Made by a program: the position numbers and the translations under genes. Below are positions 35,548 through 43,760 of a stretch of DNA of 64,000 nucleotides, one piece after another. Positions within the stretch are counted from its first letter, which is position 1; every line of letters begins with the position of its first letter. The notes under the pieces were generated by a model. That model did not search any database. It was not told the DNA's origin and was given only the letters and a program-made list of their open reading frames with translations. The DNA lies in contig NZ_BCWU01000002.1 in the NCBI RefSeq assembly GCF_001592365.1, forward strand, positions 310,001-374,000, given 5' to 3'. The DNA is from Gordonia hydrophobica NBRC 16057 (lineage in GTDB: Bacteria > Actinomycetota > Actinomycetes > Mycobacteriales > Mycobacteriaceae).

Positions 35548-35580
35548 AAAAACCGGTTCACCGGTACGTAACGCTATACT
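35548..35580 (+). promoter_or_regulatory. ACCGGT element and -10 box of the TetR gene
   Basis: AAACCGGTTCACCGGTACGT contains two ACCGGT palindromes, resembling gamma-butyrolactone autoregulatory elements, whose core is often AAACCGGT. TATACT at 35575-35580 is a good -10 hexamer, so the element would cover the -35 region. Recognition by the TetR protein encoded downstream is inferred. Confidence 0.5.
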
Positions 35581-35666
35581 CTTCAGTAACCAGTCGCAAG
35601 TCGATCACCGCAGGTTATCGGCGTATTCGCGCAATGCCAGGGCGATTCATCCACCAAGGGGAACCG

Positions 35667-36338
35667 ATGGCTCAGCAGGCGAGAGCAGCTCAGACGCGTC
35701 AGCAGATCGTGCTCGGAGCAGCGAAACTCTTCAGTCGTGTCGGATATGAGCGAGCGCGGCTCAACGACATCGTCGGCGAGACCGGACTGACGCGCGGCGC
35801 CATCTACTTCCACTTTCAGTCCAAAGACGCGCTGGCGAAGATCATCGTCGACGAATTCCAGGCGACGTCGATCGAGGCGGTCGCCGCGATCGCTGCCACC
35901 GACGCATGCGGCATGTGTCAGATCGCGATGCTCAACCGCGAGATGGGCCGCCTCCTCGGCGCCGACCCGGTGGTACGCGCGGGCATCCGGCTGACCGTCG
36001 AACTCAATTCCGGTGAGGCGCCGATCCCCGTCTACCTGGCGTGGATCGAAGCATTGAAATACCTGGTCTCCCTCGGGATCGAGCAGGGCGACGTCCGCCC
36101 CGGCCTAACTCCCCACGATGCCGCCGTCTTCATCACCGAGGCATTCGTCGGCGCCCAGATCCTGTCGCATGCGGTGTCGGGACTCGACGATCTCCCCGAA
36201 CGGATCGACCGCCTGACCGGCTTTCTGTTGAACGGGCTGATGCCCGACGACCGGCTGGCCGCGCATCCGGAGATCGCGAAGGCGCGGTTGGCGACGGCGC
36301 AGGACGCTAGGACTGCAGCACCTGCTCGAAGACAGTGA
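35667..36338 (+). CDS. TetR-family regulator, resembling butyrolactone receptors
   Basis: The 223-residue protein starts MAQQARAAQTRQQIVLGAAK and carries the HTH ARLNDIVGETGLTRGAIYFHF. The opening and the GAIYFHF end of the HTH resemble ScbR/ArpA-type autoregulator receptors, in which the N-terminus usually reads AxQxRAxQTR. ATG at 35667 is preceded by AAGGGGAA; the longer frame crosses the promoter. No AfsA-type synthase is present in the window. The 3' end overlaps the convergent glycosyltransferase by 32 bases. Confidence 0.75.
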   Translation: MAQQARAAQTRQQIVLGAAKLFSRVGYERARLNDIVGETGLTRGAIYFHFQSKDALAKIIVDEFQATSIEAVAAIAATDACGMCQIAMLNREMGRLLGADPVVRAGIRLTVELNSGEAPIPVYLAWIEALKYLVSLGIEQGDVRPGLTPHDAAVFITEAFVGAQILSHAVSGLDDLPERIDRLTGFLLNGLMPDDRLAAHPEIAKARLATAQDARTAAPARRQ

Positions 36339-37440
36339 CGAATCCGTCCGTCGTGGTGTGCCATGAGAACCGGTCGGACCGATCGCGAGCCGCCTCCCCC
36401 AACGCCGTTCGACGGCCCGGATCGGCCGCGAGGTCCGCGGCGGCGGCAGCCAGTTCGTCGACGTCGTCGACCAGGACGCCGGTGACGCCGTCGACGATCG
36501 AGTCGACGAGTCCGGCGGAGCTGCGGTAGCCGATGGTCGGGACACCGTGCTGGGCGGCTTCGATGACCGCCAGCCCCCAGCCCTCCTTCCGCGACGGCAT
36601 CAGATGCAGGTCTGCGCCCGCCAGGACCTCGTGCTTTCGCCGGTCGCTGACATGCCCGTGGAAGGTGACACGGTCCATCACGCCGTGGGCTGCGGCGGCC
36701 TGGTGCAGTCGGTCCGCCCACCAGCCGTCGCCGACCACATCGAGGTGGACGTCGACGCCGTTCGCGACGAGGCGTGCCACGACGGTGAGCGCGTCCTCGA
36801 TCTGCTTGTGCGGGACCAGGCGGGAGACGGCGACCAGACGCAGCGTGCCGGTCCGCGCGGGCTGGTCGATGCCGTCGGGCACCGGGTCGATCCCGCCGCG
36901 CACCACGGTGATGGTGTCGCGGTCGACGCCGAGCGTCGCAAGCTCGGTCGCCGACGGGTCGGAGACCGTCACATAGCGGTTGCGCCGGTGCACCCACGGC
37001 GAGAGCTGCGACTCGATGAACCAGCCGATCTTCGCCAAGACCGGACCGGCCACCGGCCACTGCTCACGATGACAGTGGTGAACGAGGACGACGGTCGGCG
37101 CCGGCGTCACGAGTCGGGCGAAGAACGGGACGCCGTTCTGGGTGTCGACGACCACGTCGGGACGATAGCCGGGGAGTCGGCCCCGCCCCAGGCGCGCTGC
37201 AACGAGCGTCGCCAGCGCGCGGGGATACACGCCGAGCCGCCCACCCGCCCGGAGGATCCGCACGCCGTCGCGCATCTGTTTGCGCGGGGCGCCGGGGTAG
37301 TGCGCGGTCAGCAGCGTGACGCGGGATCCGCGTTGCGCCAGTTCCGCACCGACGCGTTCCAGGTAACGTTCGCTGCCGCCGCCCTGGGGGTGGCCGGTGT
37401 CGCGCCAGCAGAGCAGCAGGACATCGGTCGGAGAATTCAC
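36307..37440 (-). CDS. GT4-family glycosyltransferase (Rv0225-like)
   Basis: The 377-residue enzyme has the GT-B fold of family 4: N-terminal GGGSERYLERVGAEL, an inter-domain VTVSDPS, and the C-terminal nucleotide-sugar site RKEGWGLAVIEAAQHGVPTIG with the EX7E glutamates. It transfers a sugar from a nucleotide donor on the cytoplasmic side. GTG at 37440 is preferred; an ATG at 37470 in frame overlaps the divergent methyltransferase's ATG. Rv0225-Rv0224c have the same arrangement (from memory), which ties it to lipoglycan or envelope assembly. Confidence 0.8.
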   Translation of the reverse strand: MNSPTDVLLLCWRDTGHPQGGGSERYLERVGAELAQRGSRVTLLTAHYPGAPRKQMRDGVRILRAGGRLGVYPRALATLVAARLGRGRLPGYRPDVVVDTQNGVPFFARLVTPAPTVVLVHHCHREQWPVAGPVLAKIGWFIESQLSPWVHRRNRYVTVSDPSATELATLGVDRDTITVVRGGIDPVPDGIDQPARTGTLRLVAVSRLVPHKQIEDALTVVARLVANGVDVHLDVVGDGWWADRLHQAAAAHGVMDRVTFHGHVSDRRKHEVLAGADLHLMPSRKEGWGLAVIEAAQHGVPTIGYRSSAGLVDSIVDGVTGVLVDDVDELAAAAADLAADPGRRTALGEAARDRSDRFSWHTTTDGFVTVFEQVLQS

Positions 37441-37468
37441 TCGGCCCAGGATATGCGACGCTGACTCC

Positions 37469-38245
37469 ATGCCGCTTCGCTCCCTGTCGTGGACCCAGAC
37501 CCCCGCCCCCGAGTTCGCTCGGCACGCGACGCTGCAACGAGCCGTGCATCTGCTTCGCGAGTTCCGGTACGAGCAGCCCGAGCCCGCCCGCTTTTATTCG
37601 GCGCTCGCCGACGACACCGCGTTGATGGTCGCCGGCCTGCACCCGGAGCCGCTCGACGGCGCCGTCGTCCTGGATGTCGGCGGCGGCCCGGGATTCTTCG
37701 CGGATGCGTTCACCGCGCGCGGTGCGCGGTACCTGTCGGTGGAACCCGACGCCGGCGAGATGACGGCGGCCGGGATCGACCAGCGGACAGCCGTGCGCGC
37801 ACAGGGCGAGCACCTGCCGTTTCGGACCGGCAGCGTGGACGTCTGCTACTCGTCGAACGTCGCCGAGCACACGCCGACTCCCTGGGCGATGGCCGACGAG
37901 ATGGTGCGGGTGACGCGCCCCGGCGGCACCATCATCCTCAGTTACACCCTGTGGTGGGGTCCGTTCGGCGGCCATGAGATGGGTCTGACGCATTATGCGG
38001 GCGGTCACCGTGCGGCGCGGTGGTACACCCGCAAGCACGGGCGCCTGCCGAAGAACCTGTTCGGCGTCTCCCTGTTCCCCATCACCGCAGCGGCCGGCCT
38101 GCGGTGGGCACGGTCGACGACCGACGCCGAGTTGTCGACAGCCCTCCCGAGATATATCCCCAAATTCGCGTGGCCGGTTGTCCACATCCCGGTGATACGC
38201 GAGGTCGCCGCGACGAACCTGGTGCTAGTCCTTCGCAAATGCTGA
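37469..38245 (+). CDS. SAM-dependent methyltransferase (Rv0224c-like)
   Basis: The 258-residue class I methyltransferase has motif I VLDVGGGPGFFADAF, the acidic end of strand 2 (VEPDAGE), and DVCYSSNVAEHTPTPWAMADEM as post-motif region, then the RPGGTIILSY strand. The protein starts at ATG 37469. It is divergent from the GT4 gene, with start codons only a few bases apart. The acceptor is unknown; the neighbouring glycosyltransferase suggests a sugar or lipid of the envelope. Confidence 0.82.
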   Translation: MPLRSLSWTQTPAPEFARHATLQRAVHLLREFRYEQPEPARFYSALADDTALMVAGLHPEPLDGAVVLDVGGGPGFFADAFTARGARYLSVEPDAGEMTAAGIDQRTAVRAQGEHLPFRTGSVDVCYSSNVAEHTPTPWAMADEMVRVTRPGGTIILSYTLWWGPFGGHEMGLTHYAGGHRAARWYTRKHGRLPKNLFGVSLFPITAAAGLRWARSTTDAELSTALPRYIPKFAWPVVHIPVIREVAATNLVLVLRKC

Positions 38246-38382
38246 GGTCAGCACCCATTTCCTAGGGGTTGTGAAGAGCCCTTGGATCCATCCACACTGT
38301 GGAAATCACATGTGTGTAATTCATGCACACTGTGGATGAAGTCTGTGGATAACTCCCCGCCGAGGCTCGAACATGTGGACGC
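38178..38382. promoter_or_regulatory. Cluster of DnaA-box-like 9-mers
   Basis: TTGTCCACA (38178-38186) matches the actinobacterial consensus. TGTGGATAA (38344-38352) is a perfect TTATCCACA on the other strand, and TGTGGATGA (38331-38339) has one mismatch. CCATCCACA (38288-38296), TGTGGAAAT (38298-38306) and TGTGGACGC (38374-38382) are weaker. The first box is inside the methyltransferase 3' end, the rest in the following A+T-richer spacer. Confidence 0.55.
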
Positions 38383-39161
38383 AATATAGATCGTTCACGC
38401 CACTACGGATCGACACTGATTACTCACCTTAGTCGAAACTGTGTTCGCGTGATTGCGGCTTAGTGGGCACGAATCCGTCTCGCCGAGGCTTCTCGGCGGC
38501 CGCGTAGTGATGCTCAGAGCGCGTCGAAACTTTATGACTCGAACACTTGTTTTCTATACTTGTGATGTGTAGCATAGTCAGTACAGCTTCATTGGGAGGA
38601 CTGGAAGGTCGTCTCGTGTTGTTTGAGAACTTCATAGCCGTCGCGCACAGGCGACACGGACTGCTTCCGTAGCAAGGGGCTTTAAGGGGTGGTCGGTGGG
38701 TGCGCACGGAAGCGGGACCGCCGTCGGCCGGGGTTCGGCCGGCAGGGGTTGTGCGGATCGACGCCGAATCGTCGCGGGTGGCCCTTGGGTTGGGGTCACT
38801 CCTCGGGTCGGCTCCTTGGGTTGGAGTCGCGTCTCGAGTTGGCTCCTTGGGTTGGGGTCGGGCGGTTCGGGTGATCCAGTGCCGGGCCTTCGGGCCGGCG
38901 GCCTGTCCTGCGACGTCGCCAGACCACCTCTGCCCTCCTCAGGTTTCGGGTGGGTCTGGCGGCGTGGGTGACTGCTTGCGTCGGATCGGTGTCGTGCGTG
39001 TTGTCCAACGTCAGCGGTTGCGTCTGCTCTCCTGCTCGGTGACCCCGTGCCGGAGACGATGCTCCGCTTCACATTTTCGAGTCGCGTTCGACAGAACGCA
39101 CTCAGCCAGGATCGCGGCCGTTATCGGGTCGTGCTCGCCAAGGAAGGCAAGGGGATTTGTC
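38246..39161. other. Long A+T-rich to G-rich spacer before the HNH element
   Basis: About 915 bases hold no supported gene. The first part (to about 38660) is clearly richer in A+T than the rest of the window and includes DnaA-box-like sites and TATACT at about 38554. The second part is G/T rich with a three-copy tandem repeat (38780-38870). The long open frame from 38700 into the HNH gene has atypical composition and is not regarded as coding. Confidence 0.5.
38780..38870 (+). repeat. Three-copy 30-31-bp G/T-rich tandem repeat
   Basis: Units start at 38780, 38810 and 38841 and share the core GGCTCCTTGGGTTGGGGTC with small differences. The G runs on one strand could form quadruplex structures. 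They lie in the leader of the HNH gene. Confidence 0.6.
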
Positions 39162-40529
39162 ATGGCTATTGTCGACGTCATCACTGAGTTCGCTGACGCG
39201 CTCATCGAAGCGCTCAGCCCACCCACCCTCGCTGCGCCCGGAGGGGAACTCGCGCGTTTATGCGAGAGTCCTTCGACGGTCGGTTTCGATGACGCCGTCA
39301 TCGGACAGGCCATGGCGCAGTTGACTCGGGTGGTCAATCTCGCGGGGACGGCGATGTCGGGACTGACCGACGCCGCCGGACGCGCCGGCCTACCGGCTCG
39401 CAAACGCGTCAAAACCAGCACCGACCTCCTCAAGCAGTTAGGCATCACGCCCGCAGCCGCGCACCGATACGCGCGAACCGGGCACGCCGCACACGAAATG
39501 CCGGGCGTGATGGCGCACGCACGGACCGGCGGGATCCCGATCGAACAACTCGACGCCATCGGCAAAGGCATCGCCTTCGTCGATCGACGAGTGCCACTCG
39601 ATCAGGACCGGCGTGCCGATCTGGCTCGACGGCTCTCCTGCCAGGTCACTCCGGCCGATGTGTCCCACCGCGCTCGCGAACTCGCTCTCGAATGGGCACC
39701 CGCTGTTGACGAAGCTGATCCGGATGCGGTGCCGGTCGCCGAAAACCCCGATCTCAACGAGATGACGTTGGTGACCGGAGACGATGGCCGAACGACCGGC
39801 ACGCTTGATCTGGACGCGCTGGCCGGCGAAGAGCTCAATCAGGCGCTGGACCCGCTGTGTAAGCCGGTTCCGCAGCCGGACGGCTCGCGGGATCCGCGCT
39901 CGGCCAAGCAACGTCGATCCGATGCGTTCGCCCAGGTGATTCGCACTTACCTGAGTGGCAGGGAGCGGCCGACGGTGTCGGGCGGGGTTCTCCCGCACGT
40001 CACCATGATCGTCCGGACCCAATCCGGTGACAGCAAGAGCACACCAGATTCGGCACCCGAGGGCTCATCGCAGGTCGCGTCACTCGGCTTCACGGGCCCG
40101 ATCTCCCCGACGACGGTCGGACTGGTTCTCTGCGAGGCAGCGATGCGGCGGGTGATCCTCGACCAAAACTCCGCACCACTCGACGTCGGCCGCGAACACC
40201 GCCTGGTCACCGCGGGCCTCCGCCGGGCACTGGAAGCCCGCGACCGAGGCTGCGCCTTCCCCGGCTGCGGGCGGCCGATCTCCTGGACCGACGCCCACCA
40301 CTGCACGCCGTGGTCGGAGGGCGGAGACACCGCGATCGATAATTGCGTCCTGCTCTGCCGCATGCACCACACCGTGATTCACCAGACCGGCTGGGAAGTC
40401 TTCATCGGCCCGGATCGCCACCCCTGGTTCCGCCCACCAGCCGACCCGCACCACCCGGACCGCCGCCGCGAGCCGATTCGCTCAAACGCACGAAGGACCA
40501 TGACCGCAGCACCAACAGCCGCCGCGTAA
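39162..40529 (+). CDS. DUF222/HNH endonuclease, REP13E12 family
   Basis: The 455-residue protein has an N-terminal DUF222 region (about 20-330) and a C-terminal HNH nuclease domain: CAFPGCGRPISWTDAHH, then CVLLCRMHHTVIHQ with zinc-binding cysteines and catalytic histidines. ATG at 39162 is preceded by AAGGGGATT. This family occurs in many copies in actinomycete genomes (13E12 repeats of mycobacteria) and is treated as mobile or phage-linked, though no transposase or integrase is seen. Tandem repeats flank it on both sides. Confidence 0.85.
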   Translation: MAIVDVITEFADALIEALSPPTLAAPGGELARLCESPSTVGFDDAVIGQAMAQLTRVVNLAGTAMSGLTDAAGRAGLPARKRVKTSTDLLKQLGITPAAAHRYARTGHAAHEMPGVMAHARTGGIPIEQLDAIGKGIAFVDRRVPLDQDRRADLARRLSCQVTPADVSHRARELALEWAPAVDEADPDAVPVAENPDLNEMTLVTGDDGRTTGTLDLDALAGEELNQALDPLCKPVPQPDGSRDPRSAKQRRSDAFAQVIRTYLSGRERPTVSGGVLPHVTMIVRTQSGDSKSTPDSAPEGSSQVASLGFTGPISPTTVGLVLCEAAMRRVILDQNSAPLDVGREHRLVTAGLRRALEARDRGCAFPGCGRPISWTDAHHCTPWSEGGDTAIDNCVLLCRMHHTVIHQTGWEVFIGPDRHPWFRPPADPHHPDRRREPIRSNARRTMTAAPTAAA

Positions 40530-40554
40530 CCCGGACGCAGGAAGCAGCGTGGGG

Positions 40555-40615
40555 CAACCCTTCACGCAACTCCCCACGCGGGCGCAACCCCTTCACGCCG
40601 CTCCCCACGCGGGCG
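40555..40615 (+). repeat. Two-copy 30-31-bp repeat after the HNH gene
   Basis: CAACCCTTCACGCAACTCCC... is repeated as two near-identical units (40555-40584 and 40585-40615), each ending CCCCACGCGGGCG, directly after the HNH stop. Together with the array upstream they border the element. Confidence 0.6.
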
Positions 40616-40637
40616 TGACCATCCCGCGAGGCAAAAC

Positions 40638-41138
40638 TCAGTGCGGCAGTTTCCCTGAGCAGCGCAGCGCACCACCGTGGCTGGTACTGGACGAGATCAG
40701 CGTCTCGCCTTGGAGGATGGTGCAGGTGACGGGACCGCGAACCACCATCGCAGTCATCTCCACTCGGCGGCCGGACACCGTCGTCGACGTCGACCACGGC
40801 GCGCCCGTCGCAGCAACCACCTCGCGTCCGTTCTCCGTCCGGAACGAGAGGCCGACCACGTCGCCCGAGCCGGTGAGCTGATAGGTCACCGAGCCCGGCT
40901 GCACCGTCGTGGTGGTCCGGGTCGGGCTCGGCACCGCCGATGTGCTCTGCTCGTCGGTCGTTGTCGGCGCCGACGTCGTCGTCGGGGTGGTCGACGTCGC
41001 GCTGGTGCTGGCTGCGGGTTCCCCGGAGGACTGCTGGCCGAACACCAGGAAGCCCACCAGCGCCAGCACCACCACCGCGAGCACCACCACCAGCGACAAC
41101 AGCACGGTGCGACTGCGGCTCGACCCGGAACTACTCAT
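40638..41138 (-). CDS. MmpS-like membrane-anchored protein
   Basis: The 166-residue protein has one N-terminal membrane helix (TVLLSLVVVLAVVVLALVGFLVF), a Thr/Ser-rich linker of about 45 residues, and a beta-sandwich domain with the MmpS pattern: VTYQLTGSGDVVGLSF, PWSTSTTV, VTCTILQGE, and a paired cysteine (residues near 140 and 158). MmpS proteins assist MmpL exporters. Here no mmpL is adjacent; the neighbour is a MacB-type ABC exporter. ATG at 41138 is preferred to GTG at 41147. Confidence 0.7.
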   Translation of the reverse strand: MSSSGSSRSRTVLLSLVVVLAVVVLALVGFLVFGQQSSGEPAASTSATSTTPTTTSAPTTTDEQSTSAVPSPTRTTTTVQPGSVTYQLTGSGDVVGLSFRTENGREVVAATGAPWSTSTTVSGRRVEMTAMVVRGPVTCTILQGETLISSSTSHGGALRCSGKLPH

Positions 41139-41171
41139 GCCGATCACCGTATACCGGGCAGGTCGGCACCG

Positions 41172-43757
41172 TCATTCAGCCGTGATCGCTTCCAGCGGTC
41201 GCGTGCGTGCCGCAGTGACGGCAGGCCACAGCGCGGCGATGACGCCGACGACGGCCGCGCCGACCAGCGTTCCGCCGATCAACGCCCACGGGATGACGAC
41301 GCCCTCCAGTCCCCAGTGCGCGAGCGTCCGAACCAGCGGGATGCCGATCGCCAACCCCAGCACCGTGCCGAGCAGTGCGCCGAAGACCGCGATGTACGTG
41401 GACTCCAGGTAGATGGTGCGACGCACCTGAGCGCGGCTGGTGCCGACGGCGCGGAGCATGCCGATCTCCTGCTCCCGTTCCACCACCGACAGTGCGAGCG
41501 TGTTGATGATGCCGAGGACCGCGATCACCAGCGACAGGCCCAGCAGGGCATACAGCGTGATCATCATCTGATCGATCTGCGACGAGATAGAGTTCTTGAA
41601 CTGCGAGCGGTCCTGCACCTGCGCGGTGAGGAACTCCGCCGTCGCATCCTCGAGCTGCGTGCGCAGCTGATCGGCGTTGGCGCCCGACTTCGCGACCACG
41701 AGCACCGGCCCACTGATCCGCTTCATCACATCGGGCACCAGCTTCTCGTACGACTCCCAGCCGACCATCATCGACGCGATCGCTTCGTTCGCTGCGAAGA
41801 TGCCGGTCACCCGGGTCTCGACGTTCTCTCCGTTGGTGCTGACGAACGTGACGTCCTGGCCCAACTTCCACCCGTTGTCGCGGGCCGACGTGTCGCTGAC
41901 CAGGAGTCCGTCGCCGGGCAGTTGCTCCGTGCCCTCGAGCATCGTGATGGAGGCGACGTCGCCGATGGTGCCGCCGTACGGCGAGCTCAGGTAGACGTCC
42001 TTGCCGTCGTACTCGGCGGCGCCGTACGCCTGCGCGACCACCTTGTCCGCATCGGGCGCGTCGGTGACGTAGTCCGCGACCGACAGCGGCAGCGGCATGT
42101 TGTTGGTGCCGGTCACGACGAAGTCGGCGCGCAGACCGTTGTCGACGGCGGAGTCGACGGTCCCCTTGAACGACCACCCCAGCGTTCCGATGATCACCAC
42201 CAGCATCAGGCCGAGGGTGAGCGCGAACGCAGTGGCCGCGGAACGCCGCGGGTTGCGGACCGCATTGGTCCGCGCCAGCTTGCCGACCGTGCCGAACGGC
42301 TTCTCGAAGAGCGCGCCGAACGCACCGACGACGGGCCGCGAGATCGCGGGCGCCGCCAGCACCACCGCGATGATCGCCAGGAGCGCACCAACACCGACGA
42401 TCAGCGCCGGGCCGGTGCCCTCGCCGAGTCCGCCGATCACGAGCGCCACGATGCCGAGGACACCGATGACGGCACCGATCAACGTCCGGACCCGCAGCGA
42501 GCCCGCGCCGGGCTCCACCGTGCTCTCCCGCATCGCTTCGACCGGCGGGATCCGCGAGGCACGGCGCGCCGGAATCCAGGCGCTGAGCAGGGTGACGACC
42601 ACGCCGACGAAGACCGCGGAGACGATGGCGCCGACGCCGACTTCGATGCCGTTGGACGGCACCCCCTGCGACTCGGTGAACGCGATCATCACCGCGGCGA
42701 TGCCGATGCCGAGCGCCAACCCGAGAGCACCGCCGAGAATGCCGACGATGAGCGCTTCCAACAGCACGGACCGCGAGACGTTCTTCCGGCTGGCGCCGAT
42801 GGCGCGCAGCAACGCCAGCTCGCGGTTTCGCTGCGCGACGATCATCGAGAAGGTGTTGTAGATGATGAACGTGCCGACCAGCAGGCCGATCGCTGCGAAG
42901 GCGAGCAGGATGGCACGGAAGATCGTCAGGAACTGGTTGATGCTCTCCTTCTGATCCTCACGGACCTGCTCGCCGGTGCGGACGTCGTACACCTTGTCCA
43001 GGTCGATCTGCTGGCCCTGTTGCTCGAGCAGCTTCGCGAGATGGGCGTGCACGGCGTCGCGCAATTGCGTGTCGGACACCCCGTCGCGGGCCGCGAGATC
43101 GACGGTGGCGACGTGCTTGCCGTCGGAGAAGAGCGTCGACGCACTCGCGCTGTCGAACAGGACACCGACGTAGCCGCCGGTCGACGACGGCATGTCGGTG
43201 ATGCCGACGACCGTCACCTCCATCGGCTTCGACAGGCCGGCACCGACGACGAGCTTGGTCTTGCTGCCGACCTTCAGATCACCCTTCTCGGCGGCCTCCG
43301 AGTTCACGGCGATCTCGCCCGAACGCTGCGGCGCCCGCCCCTGGACGACCGTCGCCTGTTCACCGACCGCCTTGTCAGGGGCCGTGTAGCTTATGCCGAC
43401 ACTGGGCGCGCCGCCGGTCTGGATGGCGCGGCCCGACGCATCGGCCAGGGTCACCGAACCGGTGTTGCCGGTCGCCACCCGTGCAATTCCGAGCGACTGC
43501 TTGTTCTTCTCGAGGTCGTCGACCATCGAGTTCGGGATGCCCGAGGACTGCTGCCCGGTCGCACTGACCTCGACGGAGACCCCCTTGGCCACATTGTCGA
43601 AGATCGAGTTGAACGCGCTCGACACGGTCGAGGTGAAGATGACCGCACCGGCGACGAAGCTGGTGCCGAGCACCACCGAGAACACCGTGAGGACGAGCCG
43701 GAGCTTATGGGACGCAAGGCTTCTGAACGAAACCTTGCGCATCACATTCGATGCCAT
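41172..43757 (-). CDS. MacB/FtsX-type ABC exporter permease
   Basis: The 861-residue protein has a first membrane helix near residue 20, a large extracellular domain, three helices with FtsX motifs (about 265-400), a second extracellular domain (about 520-720), and a second FtsX block (about 730-860). The duplicated layout is that of large actinobacterial lipoprotein- or peptide-type exporters. ATG at 43757 has GGGGA 9 bases upstream. The ATPase gene ends 3 bases before it, so they form one operon. Substrate unknown. Confidence 0.85.
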   Translation of the reverse strand: MASNVMRKVSFRSLASHKLRLVLTVFSVVLGTSFVAGAVIFTSTVSSAFNSIFDNVAKGVSVEVSATGQQSSGIPNSMVDDLEKNKQSLGIARVATGNTGSVTLADASGRAIQTGGAPSVGISYTAPDKAVGEQATVVQGRAPQRSGEIAVNSEAAEKGDLKVGSKTKLVVGAGLSKPMEVTVVGITDMPSSTGGYVGVLFDSASASTLFSDGKHVATVDLAARDGVSDTQLRDAVHAHLAKLLEQQGQQIDLDKVYDVRTGEQVREDQKESINQFLTIFRAILLAFAAIGLLVGTFIIYNTFSMIVAQRNRELALLRAIGASRKNVSRSVLLEALIVGILGGALGLALGIGIAAVMIAFTESQGVPSNGIEVGVGAIVSAVFVGVVVTLLSAWIPARRASRIPPVEAMRESTVEPGAGSLRVRTLIGAVIGVLGIVALVIGGLGEGTGPALIVGVGALLAIIAVVLAAPAISRPVVGAFGALFEKPFGTVGKLARTNAVRNPRRSAATAFALTLGLMLVVIIGTLGWSFKGTVDSAVDNGLRADFVVTGTNNMPLPLSVADYVTDAPDADKVVAQAYGAAEYDGKDVYLSSPYGGTIGDVASITMLEGTEQLPGDGLLVSDTSARDNGWKLGQDVTFVSTNGENVETRVTGIFAANEAIASMMVGWESYEKLVPDVMKRISGPVLVVAKSGANADQLRTQLEDATAEFLTAQVQDRSQFKNSISSQIDQMMITLYALLGLSLVIAVLGIINTLALSVVEREQEIGMLRAVGTSRAQVRRTIYLESTYIAVFGALLGTVLGLAIGIPLVRTLAHWGLEGVVIPWALIGGTLVGAAVVGVIAALWPAVTAARTRPLEAITAE

Positions 43758-43760
43758 GTG

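Noticed and set aside
38178-38382. Chromosomal origin of replication
   Set aside because: DnaA-box-like sites are present, but dnaA, dnaN and recF are not, and the boxes are too few for a Corynebacteriales oriC.
38700-39161. 154-codon N-terminal extension of the HNH protein
   Set aside because: It translates the G/T-rich tandem repeats and lacks DUF222 similarity; ATG 39162 has a good ribosome site.
40638-41138. MmpS partner gene of an adjacent mmpL
   Set aside because: No mmpL lies beside it; mmpL3 at 50625 is separated by unrelated operons and needs no MmpS in mycobacteria.
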